From assembly GCF_000429565.1 (NCBI RefSeq), contig NZ_AUCC01000032.1:1-35748 (forward strand): DNA of 35,748 nt, read 5' to 3'. Of the stretch, positions 27,542-35,748 are shown one piece after another. Below the pieces are notes generated by a model, which was given only the letters and a program-made list of their open reading frames with translations, was not told the origin of the DNA and did no database searches. The translations under genes and the position numbers were made by a program. Source of the stretch: Arsenophonus nasoniae DSM 15247. GTDB taxonomy: Bacteria; Pseudomonadota; Gammaproteobacteria; Enterobacterales; Enterobacteriaceae. How positions within the stretch are numbered: position 1 is the first letter of the stretch; the number at the start of each line of letters is the position of its first letter.

Positions 27542-28588
27542 ATGTATAAAACAGATGAGTTAAAAACTCAACCTATTGATAGCCTTATTGCGCCTCAAGT
27601 GCTGGCCAATGCGTTTCCGCTATCCAAAGAAATTATCGAAAACGTGACAATGTCACGAAAAGCGATTGAATTAATTTTAACTGGTCAAGATCAACGACTG
27701 TTGGTGATTATTGGCCCCTGTTCGATACATGATACCCAAGCAGCACTTGAATACGCAAAAATGCTGGCTAAGCTGCGTGTCGAATATAAAGATTATCTTG
27801 AAATTGTGATGCGTACCTATTTTGAAAAACCACGAACCGTCGTTGGTTGGAAAGGGTTAATTTCCGATCCAGATCTGAACAATTCCTGCCAAGTTAATAA
27901 AGGCCTACGATTAGCCCGTGAGCTACTGACTAACATTAACCAACTTGGGCTGCCAACGGCAACTGAATTTTTAGATATGATAATCGGCCAATATGTTGCC
28001 GATCTTATTAGCTGGGGAGCCATCGGCGCCAGAACCACAGAAAGCCAAATCCATCGACAAATGGCATCGGCGCTTTCTTGCCCAGTTGGTTTTAAAAATG
28101 GTACTGACGGGAATATTAATATTGCGCTTGATGCTATTCGTGCTGCGCGTGCCAGCCATGTATTTTTATCGCCCAATAAAAATGGCCAAATGACTGTTTA
28201 TCAAACACAAGGTAATCCTTATGGCCATATTATTATGCGGGGAGGAAAACAGCCTAATTATAGCGCTGAAGATATTGCCGTTGCCTGTCGTCAGTTACGC
28301 CAATTAGGCTTAGCTGAAAAATTAGTTATCGACTTTAGTCACGGTAATTGTCAAAAAATTCATCAACGCCAAATAGACGTGGCTAAAAACATTGCCCAAC
28401 AACTGCAAAAAGGCTCGAAAGCGATCGCGGGCATTATGGCAGAAAGTTTTCTCGTAGAAGGTACCCAGCAAGTCATTGCCGGTAAGCCCCTTATTTATGG
28501 TCAGTCAATCACCGATCCTTGCTTGGGCTGGCAGGACACGGAACAATTGCTGTCTATACTGGCTGAAGCGGTAAAACATCGGTTTTAA
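27542..28588 (+). CDS. aroH: 3-deoxy-D-arabino-heptulosonate-7-phosphate synthase, Trp-sensitive type
   Basis: Condenses PEP and erythrose-4-phosphate in the first step of aromatic amino acid synthesis. The 348-residue length equals E. coli AroH. The start MYKTDELKTQPIDSL follows the AroH N-terminus (MNRTDELRT) better than AroF or AroG. Active-site blocks are IIGPCSIHD near 57-65, MRTYFEKPRTVVGWKGL near 91-107, GARTTESQIHRQMASAL, PVGFKNGTDG, and the metal-binding IDFSHGNCQK and SITDPCLGW. It follows ppsR as in E. coli. Its substrate PEP links it to ppsA upstream. Confidence 0.93.
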   Translation: MYKTDELKTQPIDSLIAPQVLANAFPLSKEIIENVTMSRKAIELILTGQDQRLLVIIGPCSIHDTQAALEYAKMLAKLRVEYKDYLEIVMRTYFEKPRTVVGWKGLISDPDLNNSCQVNKGLRLARELLTNINQLGLPTATEFLDMIIGQYVADLISWGAIGARTTESQIHRQMASALSCPVGFKNGTDGNINIALDAIRAARASHVFLSPNKNGQMTVYQTQGNPYGHIIMRGGKQPNYSAEDIAVACRQLRQLGLAEKLVIDFSHGNCQKIHQRQIDVAKNIAQQLQKGSKAIAGIMAESFLVEGTQQVIAGKPLIYGQSITDPCLGWQDTEQLLSILAEAVKHRF

Positions 28589-28598
28589 TCACCCTACA

Positions 28599-28646
28599 GG
28601 AGAATTTTTCAGCAGCAATTAAATTAATTGTCAAACAAAATTCTCC
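28599..28646 (+). terminator. Nested hairpin after aroH
   Basis: Outer arms GGAGAATTTT (28599-28608) and AAAATTCTCC (28637-28646) are perfect, and the loop holds a small palindrome CAATTAAATTAATTG (28616-28630). There is no T-run after the stem (CTAACC), so it is a doubtful terminator. The rest of 28589-28883 shows nothing else. Confidence 0.4.
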
Positions 28647-28883
28647 CTAACCAATAGAATATTTTATCAGGCAGAATTTACTGAATTTTTTATTATTAAA
28701 ATACCAAATACACCACCATCAGCTATCTTTACCCTATACTCTTTTATAATTTTTTATTAATTGATCATATTTCAACCGTAGCATTAACTGTTCTGTCTGG
28801 TAATTAAATATTTAACGAAAATCTGCTAACGAGCCTGGCAACAAAATTATACCCATTATGCCGACTACAGAGGATTAATTTAG

Positions 28884-30371
28884 ATGCAAAAATCTCTTGT
28901 CATCGCTAAAAATAGTGAAACTGAATTAGCCATCTTGCCTGCGCTGGCAAATCGACATGGATTAATTACCGGTGCAACAGGAACAGGCAAAACGGTAACG
29001 CTACAAAAAATGGCGGAAAGTTTTTCTCAAATTGGGGTGCCGATTTTTATGGCTGATGTAAAAGGTGACCTTTCGGGGATTGGTGCCAAAGGTGTATTAA
29101 CACCTAAATTACAATCACGCCTGGAAGCGCTTGGCGTAACAGACTGGCATCCCGCTGCTTGCCCAGTCACTTTCTGGGATGTATTTGCCGAACTTGGACA
29201 TCCGGTACGAGCAACCATCTCAGATATGGGACCATTACTATTATCACGTTTAATGAATTTAAATGATGTGCAAAGTGGTGTATTACAACTTATTTTTAAA
29301 ATCGCTGACGACAATGGCTTACTACTGCTTGACATGAAAGATCTACGTGCGACGGTTCAATATGTCGGTGAAAATGCGAAACAATTTCAAACGGAATATG
29401 GTAACATTGCCGCTACCTCAATCGGTGCCATACAACGTGGTTTATTAACTCTTCAACAGCAAGGGGCTGATTACTTTTTCGGCGAACCTATGCTTGATAT
29501 CGTCGATCTGATCAAAACCGATTCGAATGGTCAAGGAATGGTTAATATTCTTGCCGCAGACAAACTCTATAATCAGCCAAAGCTATACGCAGTATTTCTA
29601 TTATGGTTATTATCGGAACTTTTTGAACGTTTGCCTGAAATGGGCGATGTAGAAAAACCGAAACTTGTGTTTTTCTTTGATGAAGCACATCTACTTTTTA
29701 CTAACGCATCGACTGCACTACTGGAAAAAATCGAACAGGTTGTTCGCCTGATCCGTTCAAAAGGCGTTGGCGTTTATTTTGTTACACAAAATCCCCTTGA
29801 TATTCCGGATAATATTCTAGGACAGCTTGGCAACCGGGTTCAGCATGCATTACGCGCTTTTACGCCAAGGGATCAAAAAGCCGTTAAAGCAGCAGCCGAA
29901 ACGATGCGAGCAAATCCAAAATTTAAAGCCGAACAGGCAATAACTGAACTAGGTGTGGGTGAAGCATTAATTTCGTTCTTAGATGAAAAAGGACGTCCAA
30001 ACATTGTTCAACGGGCTTTCGTTATTGCGCCAGATTCACGCATGGGAATTTTAACTAGCGAAGAACGTAGCCAGTTACTTAATCATTCAAATATTTATGG
30101 CAAGTATGAGAAAATGTTGGATCGTGAATCAGCCTATGAAAAACTGGCAAATCAAACCAGCGATGAGATAACAGCTAGTAGCCAAGCAAATCAGACAACA
30201 AAAAATACCGAAGATAGTGGGTTTGTTGGCGGCTTAAAAGATTTCCTATTTGGCTCAACCGGCCCCAGAGGAGGTAAAAAAGAGGGTTTAGTGCAAACAG
30301 CAACTAAATCTGCAGTACGGCAAATAAGTACTCAAATTATTCGTGGTATTTTGGGTGGTAGAAAACGTTAA
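28884..30371 (+). CDS. yjgR: HerA-like P-loop ATPase, YjgR family (DUF853)
   Basis: A cytoplasmic ATPase of the FtsK/HerA superfamily with no established physiological role. The 495-residue length is close to E. coli YjgR (about 500). Walker A is [20 protein letters not shown] near 27-46, the next strand carries [13 protein letters not shown], and Walker B is [12 protein letters not shown] near 261-272, followed by a sensor-like [20 protein letters not shown]. The C-terminal 60 residues are Ser/Thr/Gln-rich and then basic (GGRKR end). It stands alone here; in E. coli yjgR is far from aroH, so a rearrangement separates the two genomes. Confidence 0.9.
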   Translation: MQKSLVIAKNSETELAILPALANRHGLITGATGTGKTVTLQKMAESFSQIGVPIFMADVKGDLSGIGAKGVLTPKLQSRLEALGVTDWHPAACPVTFWDVFAELGHPVRATISDMGPLLLSRLMNLNDVQSGVLQLIFKIADDNGLLLLDMKDLRATVQYVGENAKQFQTEYGNIAATSIGAIQRGLLTLQQQGADYFFGEPMLDIVDLIKTDSNGQGMVNILAADKLYNQPKLYAVFLLWLLSELFERLPEMGDVEKPKLVFFFDEAHLLFTNASTALLEKIEQVVRLIRSKGVGVYFVTQNPLDIPDNILGQLGNRVQHALRAFTPRDQKAVKAAAETMRANPKFKAEQAITELGVGEALISFLDEKGRPNIVQRAFVIAPDSRMGILTSEERSQLLNHSNIYGKYEKMLDRESAYEKLANQTSDEITASSQANQTTKNTEDSGFVGGLKDFLFGSTGPRGGKKEGLVQTATKSAVRQISTQIIRGILGGRKR

Positions 30372-30414
30372 AAACAAAAAATAGCAAACCTGGTAGTAGA
30401 CTACACCAGGTTTG
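30371..30414 (-). terminator. Terminator of the protease/LPMO unit
   Basis: CAAACCTGGT (30385-30394) and ACCAGGTTTG (30405-30414) form a perfect 10-bp stem. Read leftward it is followed by TATTTTTTGTTTTT, a good U-tract, so it mainly terminates the minus-strand unit at 30472-31884. Rightward, after yjgR, the tail TTAAAC is weak, but the stem may still act there. Confidence 0.85.
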
Positions 30415-30471
30415 TTAAACAAACATCCTAATGGTATGAATTGTTTTATTTACATAATAAAATCGATAAAA

Positions 30472-31221
30472 TTACTTATTAATATTTTTTAGGATCCAAT
30501 CACTATAATAACTTACTCTGGTAAATTCCATCGACTGCATTATTGTACGAGAGACTAAACCTACTACCGTGTTGTTACCATCGTTAGCTAATAATGGACT
30601 ACCCGAATCGCCACCTTCGGTTGCGGTATTATTACCAATTGCACAAATATGCAGTGCGGGTTTATGACAAGTCGGTGGATAACCCTCAGGGACTTCAATA
30701 CATTGTTTAGGATTGGCTAGCGAAATAATCGTTTTTCGTAAATATTCAGATGTTTTCCCCAATTCAGTATCACCCATACCAATCGCAGTTACTTCAGTAC
30801 CTTCAGGTAAATTTAGATGTTTATTGATACCATTAATACTGGCAAAATCATTACTAATTGTCTCACGGGCTAACTCAAGTAATGCAATATCATAGGGTAC
30901 ATTAAATGGCGGAGGACAAATCACATCCAGGTCAGAGGGTGGATTACGCCAATAGGGATGACAAATAATCCGTTTAATTTTTACTTTATCTTGATAAATT
31001 GCACCCGGATTATAGTGTTCCATACCAACATAAACGTTAAGTTTAGCAATATCGATATTTTCAATACAATGTGCTGCACTCAATACCCAGCGTTTATTAA
31101 TAAGAACGCTACCACAGCGATGTCTATCAATATCCGCAGAATCAGAAAGACATAATGCACAAAAAAAGGGAAATTCGCCTGGTTCAGCTCGCGTACCATT
31201 AGAAATATATTTATTAATCAT
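30472..31221 (-). CDS. Chymotrypsin-fold (S1) serine protease without signal peptide
   Basis: An S1-family peptidase of 249 residues. The triad is complete: His51 in WVLSAAHC, Asp111 in YDIALLEL, Ser206 in GGDSGSP. The Cys36-Cys52 pair matches the conserved 42-58 disulfide. By alignment to GDSG, position 189 at the pocket base is Ala200, so it should not have trypsin's Arg/Lys preference, and Cys191 is replaced by Glu202 with its partner Cys220 also absent. The protein starts MINKYISNGTRAEPGEFPFF: the mature-type ISNG start comes after only five residues, with no signal peptide or propeptide, and an in-frame TAA lies just upstream. No ribosome site is seen. It lies 66 bases after the LPMO gene on the same strand and is probably co-transcribed. 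NKRWVLSAAHC looks insect-like, so transfer from an animal host is possible but untested. Confidence 0.88.
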   Translation of the reverse strand: MINKYISNGTRAEPGEFPFFCALCLSDSADIDRHRCGSVLINKRWVLSAAHCIENIDIAKLNVYVGMEHYNPGAIYQDKVKIKRIICHPYWRNPPSDLDVICPPPFNVPYDIALLELARETISNDFASINGINKHLNLPEGTEVTAIGMGDTELGKTSEYLRKTIISLANPKQCIEVPEGYPPTCHKPALHICAIGNNTATEGGDSGSPLLANDGNNTVVGLVSRTIMQSMEFTRVSYYSDWILKNINK

Positions 31222-31287
31222 TGTATTACCATAAAGTTAATTATATTAGAATAACTATTAAAAATAATAATATTTAGCTAATTAAAA

Positions 31288-31884
31288 TTAGCGAACATTG
31301 ATATTGGCATCAATCACTTGATAGAAGGCATTTGATGTATCTGCAATGGTCCAGACACCTAAAATCACTTGATAACCAGTACGATAAGGTACATTGCATT
31401 TCATGGTAACTTCTCGGGCGGGTACTGCGCCACCATCAAATCGTGAACAGAAGGGTTTTAATTCAAACGCAGTGCGACTTAATGGTGCATTAGGATTCCA
31501 GTCTTGTTTGGTAATAAAATATTCCCAGCCAGTGGTACTATGTGGGACAGTTAATGTCCAGTGAAACACATTTTCACCTGATCTCATATTAACCTTAGTC
31601 CAGCGCGTTACTGATTGTTCATCTAATTGTTTAAACATCCCAACACCAGCGCTGGCTATTTTGCCATCCGCTGGCCCTCTTTGTGGAAAACCTTTTCGTC
31701 CTTCAACCGATTGCGGTTCATACTGAATAGGACCACAATTTTTGTTTTCCAACATTGAACATAAATAAGCCCGACTAGCTGGGTTATCAATATAGCCATG
31801 CATTGGTTTAATATCAGTGGTGATACTGGCAAAACTCGAGGCACTCAGTAACGCTAACATAGCCAACAGTAATTTTGTTTTCAT
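31288..31884 (-). CDS. Chitin-binding lytic polysaccharide monooxygenase (AA10, CBP21-like)
   Basis: A secreted copper enzyme that oxidatively cleaves chitin. The 198 residues align along their length with Serratia CBP21 as I recall it: HGYIDNPASRAYLC, then IQYEPQSVEGRKGFPQ, GPADGKIASAG, HSTTGWEYFITK and ADTSNAFYQVIDANI. The copper-binding histidines are His29 and His115, with the same spacing as CBP21. Tyr55 matches its surface chitin-binding Tyr54. The ribosome site AAGGAGT is strong. Oddly, the signal peptide seems to end at SSFA (residue 19), leaving SITTDIKPM before His29, whereas AA10 enzymes need this His at the exact N-terminus. It is the first gene of a unit with the protease at 30472-31221. 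Confidence 0.94.
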   Translation of the reverse strand: MKTKLLLAMLALLSASSFASITTDIKPMHGYIDNPASRAYLCSMLENKNCGPIQYEPQSVEGRKGFPQRGPADGKIASAGVGMFKQLDEQSVTRWTKVNMRSGENVFHWTLTVPHSTTGWEYFITKQDWNPNAPLSRTAFELKPFCSRFDGGAVPAREVTMKCNVPYRTGYQVILGVWTIADTSNAFYQVIDANINVR

Positions 31885-31910
31885 TTCGCTTACTCCTTGA
31901 TCAATAATTT

Positions 31911-31930
31911 TTATTTCTGTAAAGAAATAA
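31911..31930. promoter_or_regulatory. Perfect palindrome in the LPMO leader
   Basis: TTATTTCT, GTAA, AGAAATAA form a perfect 8-bp inverted repeat 27 bases before the LPMO ATG. It has no T-tail in either useful position. It could be an operator or a leader hairpin near the ribosome site; the regulator is unknown. Confidence 0.4.
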
Positions 31931-32309
31931 TGAGTAATAAACGTAATAACAGCTCAGAAAATTATCATCCCAGAACCAGCGCGATAGCAATTTAAAATAA
32001 TTAGTTAATGCTTAAAAAATACTTACAGCATCTTTAAGAACTAATTAATAAATATAAATAAATAGTAATGATTTTTAGCCGCTTTATAATACAATTATAA
32101 TGTTATAGATGTTCAATAAATACGATTTTTATATTTAACATTAAATATTTAATAACAGTAAAACCGATAATTAAATAAATTCTCAAATTAATTTCTTATG
32201 TAACATATCGCTGAAATCAATTGAATTAATTTAAATAGGTATTTTGTATCGATTATAAATAAAATATTAAATTACTTTTTAATTAAAAATAACAATAATA
32301 AAAGTATTG
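31931..32309. other. Gene-free AT-rich region upstream of the LPMO unit
   Basis: No ORF or RNA gene is visible between the LPMO leader and the guaA terminator. It holds one long imperfect hairpin: AATTAGTT-AATG-CTTAAA (31999-32016) against TTTAAGAACTAATT (32033-32046), 14 pairs with a four-base bulge. The promoter of the LPMO/protease unit should lie here, but the AT-rich sequence offers too many candidate -10 boxes to choose one. Confidence 0.45.
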
Positions 32310-32346
32310 GCTAATAAAAAACCCAGTAAATGTGTTTTACTGGGTT
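32310..32346 (-). terminator. guaBA terminator
   Basis: Leftward reading: AACCCAGTAAA (32346-32336), short loop, TTTACTGGGTT (32330-32320), then TTTTTATTAG. A perfect 11-bp stem with a T-tail about 35 bases after the guaA stop. Confidence 0.92.
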
Positions 32347-32381
32347 ATTAGGGTGAAGTTATTTTGGTTAATATGTGTTTT

Positions 32382-33959
32382 TTATTCCCACTCAATTGTC
32401 GCCGGGGGTTTGCCACTAATATCGTAAACTACCCTAGAGATACCGGCGACTTCATTGATGATCCTATTTGACACTCGGCCAAGAAAATCATAGGGCAAAT
32501 GTGCCCAATGGGCGGTCATAAAGTCAATAGTTTCAACGGCACGTAATGATACAACCCAGTCATATTTGCGGCCATCTCCCATTACACCAACTGAGCGCAC
32601 CGGTAAGAAAACGGTGAAGGCTTGGCTGACTTTATGATAAAGATCGGCTTTATGTAATTCCTCAATAAAAATGGCATCTGCTTGGCGTAAGAGATCACAA
32701 TAAGCTTTCTTCACTTCACCCAGTACCCGCACGCCTAAGCCAGGGCCAGGAAATGGATGACGGTATAACATGTCGTAAGGAAGTCCTAATGCCAGGCCTA
32801 CTTTACGCACCTCATCTTTAAATAATTCTTTTAATGGCTCAACTAAACCCATTCTCATTTCCGCGGGTAAGCCGCCTACATTGTGGTGAGATTTAATGAC
32901 ATGTGCTTTACCTGTCGCCGAAGCAGCGGACTCAATGACGTCAGGATAAATAGTCCCTTGTGCTAGCCATTTTACTTGCGTTTGTTTAGCGGCTTGTTCA
33001 TCAAATACATCAATAAAAACACGACCAATCGTTTTACGCTTTAATTCTGGCTCATCAATGCCCGCCAATGCATTAAGAAAGCGCTCTTCGGCAGCCACAT
33101 GAATAATGTTAAGATCAAATTTACCAGCAAACATGGCCATAACTTGCTGAGCTTCATTTAAGCGTAACAAACCATTATCAACAAAAACGCAAGTGAGTTG
33201 TTTACCAATAGCACGATTGAGTAATAGCGCAGTCACTGATGAATCCACACCGCCGGATAGCGCTAAAATCACTTGATCATCACCAATCTGTGCCTTTAGG
33301 CGTTGTACCGTATCTTCAACAATCGCCGCCGCAGTCCAACGCGCTTTACAACCACAAATATCTAATACAAAACGCTGTAAAATAGCCGCACCTTGATGTG
33401 TGTGAGTGACTTCAGGATGAAATTGGACGCCATAAAAACGTTTTTCATCATTTGCCATAATAGCAAATGGGCAGCTATCGGTACTGGCGATAATCTTAAA
33501 ATCTGTTGGGATAGCAGTCACTTTATCGCCATGACTCATCCACACATCAAGCAGTGGTTTACCCTCTGCACTTAAGCTGTCATAGATATCACGAAATAGT
33601 TCACAGGATTGTTGAATAGAGACCTGAGCGTAGCCAAACTCTCGCTCACCAGACACTTCCACTTGCCCACCTAATTGGATAGACATCGTTTGCATGCCAT
33701 AACAAATACCTAATACCGGGACGCCGGCCTGAAAAACATATTCCGATGCACGTGGGCTGTTTTGCTCGGTTGTGCTCTCCGGTCCGCCAGAAAGAATAAT
33801 GCCGTTGGGATTAAATTCACGGATCTGTGCTTCGGAAACATCCCATGCCCAAAGTTCACAATAAACGCCAATTTCACGAATACGACGTGCTATTAATTGC
33901 GTGTATTGTGAACCAAAATCAAGGATCAAAATTCGATATTGATGAATGTCAGTTGTCAT
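32382..33959 (-). CDS. guaA: GMP synthase (glutamine-hydrolysing)
   Basis: Converts XMP to GMP using glutamine and ATP. The 525-residue length equals E. coli GuaA. The class I glutamine amidotransferase domain has ILSGGPEST, the nucleophile Cys in LGICYGMQ near 86, and His/Glu in [11 protein letters not shown] near 180. The ATP-pyrophosphatase domain has [14 protein letters not shown] near 233, and the dimerisation domain has [15 protein letters not shown] and ends [10 protein letters not shown]. It is 67 bases after guaB with no terminator between, so the two form an operon. Confidence 0.97.
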   Translation of the reverse strand: MTTDIHQYRILILDFGSQYTQLIARRIREIGVYCELWAWDVSEAQIREFNPNGIILSGGPESTTEQNSPRASEYVFQAGVPVLGICYGMQTMSIQLGGQVEVSGEREFGYAQVSIQQSCELFRDIYDSLSAEGKPLLDVWMSHGDKVTAIPTDFKIIASTDSCPFAIMANDEKRFYGVQFHPEVTHTHQGAAILQRFVLDICGCKARWTAAAIVEDTVQRLKAQIGDDQVILALSGGVDSSVTALLLNRAIGKQLTCVFVDNGLLRLNEAQQVMAMFAGKFDLNIIHVAAEERFLNALAGIDEPELKRKTIGRVFIDVFDEQAAKQTQVKWLAQGTIYPDVIESAASATGKAHVIKSHHNVGGLPAEMRMGLVEPLKELFKDEVRKVGLALGLPYDMLYRHPFPGPGLGVRVLGEVKKAYCDLLRQADAIFIEELHKADLYHKVSQAFTVFLPVRSVGVMGDGRKYDWVVSLRAVETIDFMTAHWAHLPYDFLGRVSNRIINEVAGISRVVYDISGKPPATIEWE

Positions 33960-34026
33960 CTAAAAATAATTCCAAAAACTAATAGTAATTTGACGGTTTA
34001 TAGTGAAAAAACCACCGCTAAAATAA

Positions 34027-35559
<1,533 letters not shown>

Positions 35560-35748
35560 TTATTGACTCCAGTACTTTCTCACTAAAATTAATTTTTTAC
35601 CAACAAAAACGCATAATTCCATAATAAGGCTTAGACCTTAGCTTATCAGTAATTTATTTATTAACAGAATGAAATACATTTAAAAATAACATTAATAATC
35701 AATTGATTAATTAACATATTGACAATTAAATTTATTTTTATATACACA

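Overview
The window looks like the chromosome of an AT-rich, insect-associated gammaproteobacterium of the Enterobacterales, most likely near Providencia and Arsenophonus. The evidence is an enteric gene order on the left (pykF, lpp, ldtE, suf, ydiI, ydiJ, ydiK, rprA and then ppsA, ppsR, aroH), low-GC intergenic DNA, fresh pseudogenes, a chitin-directed LPMO and a chymotrypsin-fold protease. The genus is an inference from these traits; no marker gene in the window settles it.

Layout. 1-1600: eroded edge with a remnant of the superoxide dismutase gene sodB and an unrecognised 300-residue Ser/Asn-rich protein. 2061-5360: pyruvate kinase, Braun lipoprotein and an L,D-transpeptidase. 5441-11124: complete iron-sulfur assembly operon sufABCDSE on the minus strand, with a Fur-like site at its promoter. 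11441-14902: ydiI, then ydiJ broken by two single-base losses, one of them at an A8 tract. 15116-16225: ydiK, followed by an AT-rich 1.1-kb gap that holds a clear homologue of the small RNA RprA. 17343-23819: Fur-controlled haem uptake locus hemPRSTUV. 23947-28588: ppsA, its regulator ppsR, and aroH. 28884-30371: a YjgR-type ATPase. 30472-31884: a two-gene unit of a CBP21-like LPMO and an S1 serine protease. 32382-35490: guaB and guaA.

How the genes fit together. The suf and hem units are both iron-responsive by sequence: one builds Fe-S clusters under iron stress and the other imports and breaks down haem. pykF and ppsA catalyse opposing steps at PEP/pyruvate and both carry Cra-like sites. 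ppsR encodes the PEP synthase regulator and aroH uses PEP for aromatic synthesis. The LPMO/protease pair could attack chitin and protein of an insect barrier such as the peritrophic matrix; this is an inference.

The most unusual points are: (1) a 32-bp tandem duplication of the hemP start region that creates an 11-codon leader ORF overlapping the hemP start; (2) an RprA homologue with a conserved 3' half and a diverged 5' half; (3) a broken ydiJ whose main lesion lies on an in-frame A AAA AAA slippery heptamer; (4) an LPMO whose copper-binding histidine does not follow the apparent signal-peptidase site; (5) a neighbouring serine protease with no signal peptide.
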